Made by a program: the position numbers and the translations under genes
Shown: positions 60,054-64,000 of the stretch, piece by piece
Layout of the letters: the number at the start of each line of letters is the position of its first letter
Numbering within the stretch: position 1 is the first letter of the stretch
The notes under the pieces: generated by a model
What the model was told of the DNA's origin: nothing
Databases searched by the model: none
What the model saw: the letters and a program-made list of their open reading frames with translations, nothing else
NCBI RefSeq assembly: GCF_947499585.1
Contig: NZ_CANMOO010000001.1
Location: forward strand, 1,178,001 to 1,242,000
Length of the DNA stretch: 64,000 nt
Reading direction: 5' to 3'
Source: an uncultured Allomuricauda sp.
GTDB taxonomy: Bacteria; Bacteroidota; Bacteroidia; Flavobacteriales; Flavobacteriaceae

Positions 60054-60869
60054 TTAGTTATTTCCCAAAATCAATGGCAAGCCAGAGTCTCCACTACCCA
60101 CAATAACAACTTTAGAATTTGGAGATTTTGAAAGCTCCAATGTAGCATCTATTCCTTTGTCTTGAAGTATTTTATCCGTTAAGGAAGCACTTAAGATACG
60201 GTTGGCATCTGCTTTACCTTGCGCTTCAATAGTTACTTTTTCTGCTTCTTTCTTAGCGGTGACCAATCGGAATTCATATTCCAAAGATTCCTGCTCCTGC
60301 TTTAATTTACGCTCAATTGCCTCTTTGATGGTCGCAGGTAAGGTAACATCACGTACCAATACTTCGTTCAATTGAATATATTGCCCCTCTACAATCTTCT
60401 TTGTTTCTTCAAAAATTTCTTGTTGAATAGCATCCCTTTTGCTTGAATACAATTGTTCCGGTGTATACCGGCCAACCACGCTTCTTGCGGCAGAACGAAT
60501 TGTGGGAAGCAATACTCGTTGAATATACTCCGTACCTTTCTCTTGGTGTAGTTTTCCCAAAAACTCCCGCTTTGGCTCAAACCAAGCTGAAGCGTCAAGC
60601 TTAATCTCTAGACCATTCGAAGACAACACCTGCATTTTTTCAAATACTTCTTGTTGACGTACTTCGTAGACGTACACCTTGTTCCAAGGCGCCACTAAAT
60701 GAAAACCTTCTCCTAAGGCAGGTTCATCTGTTACAACACCGCCACCAAAAGTTTTGTAAAGCACTCCCGCTTCACCTGAGTCAATGGTAATGGCCGACTT
60801 TGAGGTTAAAATAACTAAAAAAATTATGATTGCTATTGCTGGTAATGCAATCTTTGGTAATCTATCCAT
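60054..60869 (-). CDS. Prohibitin/SPFH-family membrane protein
   Basis: The 271-aa protein has one N-terminal membrane helix (residues 6-24), then an SPFH/prohibitin domain. The family pattern is visible in SAITIDSGEAGVLYKTFGGG near 25-45, GEGFHLVAPWNKVYVYEVRQQE near 54-75, and a long coiled-coil-like stretch of Glu/Lys/Ala (AIERKLKQEQESLEYEFRLVTAKKEAEKVTIEAQGKADANR) near 185-225. Prohibitins form large ring complexes that organise membranes and proteases. It is 11 bases after the VWA membrane gene, in a three-gene unit with fabG. Confidence 0.93.
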   Translation of the reverse strand: MDRLPKIALPAIAIIIFLVILTSKSAITIDSGEAGVLYKTFGGGVVTDEPALGEGFHLVAPWNKVYVYEVRQQEVFEKMQVLSSNGLEIKLDASAWFEPKREFLGKLHQEKGTEYIQRVLLPTIRSAARSVVGRYTPEQLYSSKRDAIQQEIFEETKKIVEGQYIQLNEVLVRDVTLPATIKEAIERKLKQEQESLEYEFRLVTAKKEAEKVTIEAQGKADANRILSASLTDKILQDKGIDATLELSKSPNSKVVIVGSGDSGLPLILGNN

Positions 60870-60880
60870 GTTTTTTTATT

Positions 60881-62914
60881 TTATGTTAGTCCGTTAAATT
60901 TTCTGATAAACCATTCTAATGAGAGGGTCAAAACAATTATTCCGAGTAAGATTCGGAAATCGATTAAAGATACGACATTTTGCTTGCTCTTTTGAATTGG
61001 AACGTACTGTTCAGCACCTGATAGATTCTCTATCAATAAATCCATGTCATTAGGAAAGTAAATTGCTCCATTTGTATTATCGGCGAGCTTTTCAAGCTTG
61101 TTGTAATTTGAAGATATGGTTTGCTTTTCAGGATTGAAATCTAGGATTTTAAAAGATGCTGAGCGCTTTAGGTTCTCCCCTTCTACAGTAACTGTAAAAT
61201 CATATTCACCAGCATCCAAATCACTTAGATCAATTTCAAAAAAAGAACCTTTTAACAACATGGGAGCTTCTCTAGAAAATCCATTTTCCTTTCCATCAAT
61301 TTTGATGCTGATATTGGAATTTGAATCAAAATTATAGCTTTCATCAAAATATGAAGCTCTAATTCTGGCCATGCTGGAGTCATCAAATACTAAATCAAAA
61401 TCTAGTTCCAATCTGCTCCTTTGGTTATTGCTAGCCAAATAAACCATCAGCTTGCCTATAAAATCATCAAAATCTTTGAAATTTTTGCCATTGCGATAAG
61501 TCTGAGCTCTCCATTTCCATACATTTTCCCCAAATAATACAGCTTCTTTTTGCTTGTCTTCAGCAATAATGGCAAACAGAGGTTTGTCCAAATCTATTCC
61601 CCTGATTCTTTGAAATAGAATTGTCTCTGCATTTTTTTTAAAATCTATGTCTCCTAAACCGTTTTGCAAAGGTGGAAAATCAACAACATTGAAATTCCCA
61701 AGTCCAAAAATGGCAAAAGCATTATTAAGAACAGGAATTATTTCTTCGTTCTGATTAAAATTTTCTTTAAAGAAGCTTTGCTGCACTTGGTTTAAAAATC
61801 CCCAATCTGTTTTTGTTCCTGTAATGGTGAAAATATTGGCTCTTATTTTTGATAGATGGTCATATACGTTTTTAAACTTACGGTTGGGTTGATATAGGAT
61901 AAAGAGATCAGTGTCTGTAAATCTATCTATTGAAACTGTTGGTTTTAAAATTGTAACGGAACGTTGTTCATTAGTTTCAATTGATTTTTTTAATGCCCCT
62001 ACATCTGGATGAAGTACATCTGAGATAATGGCAACATTGGTTTTTTCATCAATGACTTCAATGGCAGTCTCTTTACTATTGTTAATGATGTTTTTTTCAT
62101 TTTCAAGAGGTTGAACATCTATTCTAATTGACTTGACCCCTACGCTTCCTGCCTCTAACAATGCATTTATAGTCTGACTGTTTTGGTTTTTATTCAGATC
62201 TATGTTCTTGGTATAGATTGATTTTCCATTTAAGGAAATGGTCACGGTCTTTGAGACTGACTTTGAACCTTTATATAGAACTGTGGCTTCAATAGGAAAT
62301 TTATTTTTCAGAAAAGCATAGGTATTTGTATTGACTTGTCCTATGGAAATATCTTCATAAGCAGTGGTGTCACCAACAATTATGGGGTTTACAGATAGGT
62401 CATCAGATAAATTTATATACTCATAATCTTTCCCTAGCGTTTGATTACCATCTGTAAAAAGTAGTACTGCATTTGAACCGTTTACAAATATTTCATCAAC
62501 AGTAGAAAGTGCATTGGAGATATCTGTATTTTTTTTATCGAAATATAAAGAGTCAGTTTGCGAAATTTTAGCTCCGAAGGTATATTGTTGAATAGAAAAC
62601 CGGTCATTTAAATCTTGATTTTCTATTACGTTTTTTACCTGGTTTTCAATTGAATTTTCTGATGAAGTATCTTGCATAGAGGAAGAATCATCCACTAACA
62701 CAATGAGGTTAGCTTTCTCTAGAAAATATTCGTGTCGTGTAAACTTTGGATTGATCAATAAAAGTAATGCGCAAAACAAAGCCACAAAACGAAGTCCTGC
62801 CAGAATAATTCTAAGATTGCCCTTTCTGGGATTTTTATAAAAATATTGAAAGAATACGGTGGTAAGCGCAGCAAGGACTGCTAAAACAATAAGGAGTACC
62901 GTACGTATTTCCAT
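60881..62914 (-). CDS. Large VWA-domain membrane protein
   Basis: The 677-aa protein has two N-terminal membrane helices (residues 5-25 and 38-60), a VWA-type domain from about residue 70 with the metal-site motif VDDSSSM (DxSxS), a long beta-rich periplasmic part, and one C-terminal helix (residues 650-670). It fits the group of BatA-like or glutamine-amidotransferase-like membrane VWA proteins, which often end with a transmembrane anchor. An FTDGNQTLG strand near 150 continues the VWA fold. No ligand is known. It lies six bases after fabG and 11 before the prohibitin gene. Confidence 0.82.
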   Translation of the reverse strand: MEIRTVLLIVLAVLAALTTVFFQYFYKNPRKGNLRIILAGLRFVALFCALLLLINPKFTRHEYFLEKANLIVLVDDSSSMQDTSSENSIENQVKNVIENQDLNDRFSIQQYTFGAKISQTDSLYFDKKNTDISNALSTVDEIFVNGSNAVLLFTDGNQTLGKDYEYINLSDDLSVNPIIVGDTTAYEDISIGQVNTNTYAFLKNKFPIEATVLYKGSKSVSKTVTISLNGKSIYTKNIDLNKNQNSQTINALLEAGSVGVKSIRIDVQPLENEKNIINNSKETAIEVIDEKTNVAIISDVLHPDVGALKKSIETNEQRSVTILKPTVSIDRFTDTDLFILYQPNRKFKNVYDHLSKIRANIFTITGTKTDWGFLNQVQQSFFKENFNQNEEIIPVLNNAFAIFGLGNFNVVDFPPLQNGLGDIDFKKNAETILFQRIRGIDLDKPLFAIIAEDKQKEAVLFGENVWKWRAQTYRNGKNFKDFDDFIGKLMVYLASNNQRSRLELDFDLVFDDSSMARIRASYFDESYNFDSNSNISIKIDGKENGFSREAPMLLKGSFFEIDLSDLDAGEYDFTVTVEGENLKRSASFKILDFNPEKQTISSNYNKLEKLADNTNGAIYFPNDMDLLIENLSGAEQYVPIQKSKQNVVSLIDFRILLGIIVLTLSLEWFIRKFNGLT

Positions 62915-62920
62915 TAATTT

Positions 62921-63667
62921 TTAGGTTAACATACCACCATCAACATTAAGGACTTGGCCGGTAACATAAGCAGATAGATCTGAAGCCAAGAACAAGCACG
63001 CATTAGCAACATCTTCTGGACTTCCACCTCTTTTTAAAGGAATGGACTCTCTCCAACCTTGAACGGTCTTTTCGTCTAATTTATCAGTCATTTCAGTTTC
63101 AATAAAGCCTGGTGCAATTGCATTGCAACGAATGTTTCTTGATCCAATCTCCAATGCTACTGATTTTGTAAACCCAATCATTCCTGCTTTAGATGCCGCA
63201 TAGTTGGCCTGCCCTGCATTTCCTTTCACCCCTACTACACTGCTCATATTTATTATTGACCCTTTACGTTGTTTCAACATGGTACGTTGAACCGCTTTGG
63301 TCATATTGAAAACAGATTTCAAATTGATTTCTATCACTTTATCAAAATCTTCCTCTCCCATTCTCATCAAGAGGTTGTCCTTGGTGATTCCTGCATTATT
63401 TATAAGGACGTCGATACCATCAAAATCCTCCAATACCTTTGCTACTAACTCCTCTGATTCTGAAAAACTTGCAGCATTACTTTTATAGGCTTTAGCCTTA
63501 ACTCCCATACTTGAAAGTTCTTTTTCAAGTTCTAAAGCTGGTGCTTCGCTAGAACTGTAAGTAAAAGCCACATTGGCCCCATGTTGTCCAAATACCTGAG
63601 CTATTCCTTTTCCTATTCCTCTACTTGCTCCAGTAATGATTACATTTTTGCCCTCCAAAAGTTTCAT
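62921..63667 (-). CDS. fabG: 3-oxoacyl-[acyl-carrier-protein] reductase FabG
   Basis: FabG reduces 3-oxoacyl-ACP with NADPH in fatty-acid elongation. The 248-aa short-chain dehydrogenase shows the nucleotide loop ITGASRGIGKG near residue 10-20, LINNAGITKDNLLMRM near 88-103, the catalytic SSVVGVKGNAGQANYAASKAG stretch with S, Y and K near 138-158, and the IAPGFIETEMTDKL segment and terminal NVDGGMLT typical of FabG. I start it at the ATG at 63667 rather than an in-frame TTG at 63676. It heads a unit with the VWA protein and prohibitin genes and has a strong promoter-like sequence upstream. Confidence 0.96.
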   Translation of the reverse strand: MKLLEGKNVIITGASRGIGKGIAQVFGQHGANVAFTYSSSEAPALELEKELSSMGVKAKAYKSNAASFSESEELVAKVLEDFDGIDVLINNAGITKDNLLMRMGEEDFDKVIEINLKSVFNMTKAVQRTMLKQRKGSIINMSSVVGVKGNAGQANYAASKAGMIGFTKSVALEIGSRNIRCNAIAPGFIETEMTDKLDEKTVQGWRESIPLKRGGSPEDVANACLFLASDLSAYVTGQVLNVDGGMLT

Positions 63668-63699
63668 AATATTCAAAATTTAGTCGTCTGGTTGATAAT

Positions 63700-63732
63700 C
63701 AAATATAGTTTTTGTTTTACGTATTGACGAAA
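63700..63732 (-). promoter_or_regulatory. Candidate promoter of fabG
   Basis: On the minus strand TATATTTG (63707-63700) matches TAnnTTTG perfectly, and TTTC (63732-63729) lies 21 bases upstream in the -33 position. The start point would be near 63693, about 25 bases before the fabG ATG. Confidence 0.55.
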
Positions 63733-63734
63733 AA

Positions 63735-63757
63735 AAATCCCGTATAGCACGGGATTT
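63735..63757 (-). terminator. Terminator after sucD
   Basis: AAATCCCGT (63735-63743) pairs perfectly with ACGGGATTT (63749-63757) around a five-base loop. On the minus strand it follows the sucD stop by about 20 bases and runs into a T tract (TTTTTTCG). Confidence 0.75.
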
Positions 63758-63777
63758 ACAATAGTTTTAACGATTGG

Positions 63778-64000
63778 TTATCCAATCACTTCTTTTACTT
63801 TAACGCCTATCTTCGCAGGAGAATCCACCACATGGATGCCACATTCGCTCATGATACGTTTTTTAGCTTGAGCAGTATCATCACTGCCTCCTACTATAGC
63901 ACCCGCATGCCCCATTGTTCTCCCAGCTGGTGCAGTCTCACCTGCAATAAAACCAACAATAGGTTTCTTGCTTCCACTTTCTTTATACCATTTGGCTGCA
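63778..64000 (-). CDS. sucD: Succinyl-CoA ligase alpha subunit SucD, C-terminal part (runs off right edge)
   Basis: This is the last 74 residues of SucD, which with SucC makes succinate and ATP/GTP from succinyl-CoA in the TCA cycle. The visible part reads [52 protein letters not shown] and contains the phosphorylated-histidine loop GHAGAIV. The frame ends KVKEVIG at TAA (63780-63778). The terminator at 63735 follows, and the fabG promoter starts beyond it. The N-terminal CoA-binding domain lies outside the window. Confidence 0.95.
   Translation of the reverse strand, partial: AAKWYKESGSKKPIVGFIAGETAPAGRTMGHAGAIVGGSDDTAQAKKRIMSECGIHVVDSPAKIGVKVKEVIG

Overview
The window looks like chromosomal DNA of a marine-type Flavobacteriaceae member (Bacteroidota). 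This is an inference from content: AT-rich DNA, a short 287-aa primary sigma factor of the Bacteroidota kind, promoters that fit the Bacteroidota TTTG / TAnnTTTG pattern, many Sec lipoproteins, DUF1080 proteins, a carboxypeptidase-regulatory/plug protein, LpxD, and a his operon with fused hisB and hisIE. No tRNA, rRNA, CRISPR array, prophage or transposase was seen.

Layout. 1-8.2 kb (minus strand) is one tight molybdenum-cofactor operon: an isoquinoline-1-oxidoreductase-like [2Fe-2S] subunit and molybdopterin subunit, then moaD, moaA, mobA, a MoeB/ThiF-rhodanese protein, a TauE/SafE permease, moeA and the start of an xdhC gene that runs off the left edge. moaC and moaE are not in the window. 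8.3-18.6 kb holds secreted and cell-wall proteins (VWA lipoprotein, two DUF1080 proteins, M14 peptidase, amidase, 3D-domain lipoprotein, pirin, serine hydrolase, HExxH lipoprotein), menB and a 55-aa membrane protein. 18.6-22.3 kb is an accessory island: an AbiV-like abortive-infection gene bracketed by inverted repeats and followed by a long stem-loop, a membrane LytTR regulator, a CPBP protease behind a perfect hairpin, a decayed PD40 gene, and copies of a dispersed repeat with core AACGAACTTCGTT. 22.3-34 kb carries lpxD, a RidA-like lipoprotein, an M20 amidohydrolase, a 999-aa multidomain protein, a serine hydrolase, an aspartyl protease-PDZ protein, and a glycosyltransferase/helicase pair.

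34.2-50.7 kb is mostly housekeeping: rpoD with a strong terminator, two tandem related microproteins (33 and 32 aa) convergent to it, an HPt-like protein, a dipeptidase, a thioesterase, phosphatidylserine decarboxylase, cysE-cysM, two paralogous hydrolases, and a MoxR/chelatase AAA-VWA pair. 51.4-60.0 kb is a complete his operon (hisG-D-C-B-H-A-F-IE) with two GNAT genes and one DinB gene inserted. It is preceded by a leader peptide with four consecutive histidines and an 11-bp terminator hairpin, the expected form of a transcription attenuator. 60.0-64 kb holds a prohibitin, a membrane VWA protein, fabG and the 3' end of sucD.

The observations most worth following up are the his attenuator, the tandem microproteins beside rpoD, and the cassette-like AbiV island with its repeats. 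All functions come from reading motifs; no database search was run.
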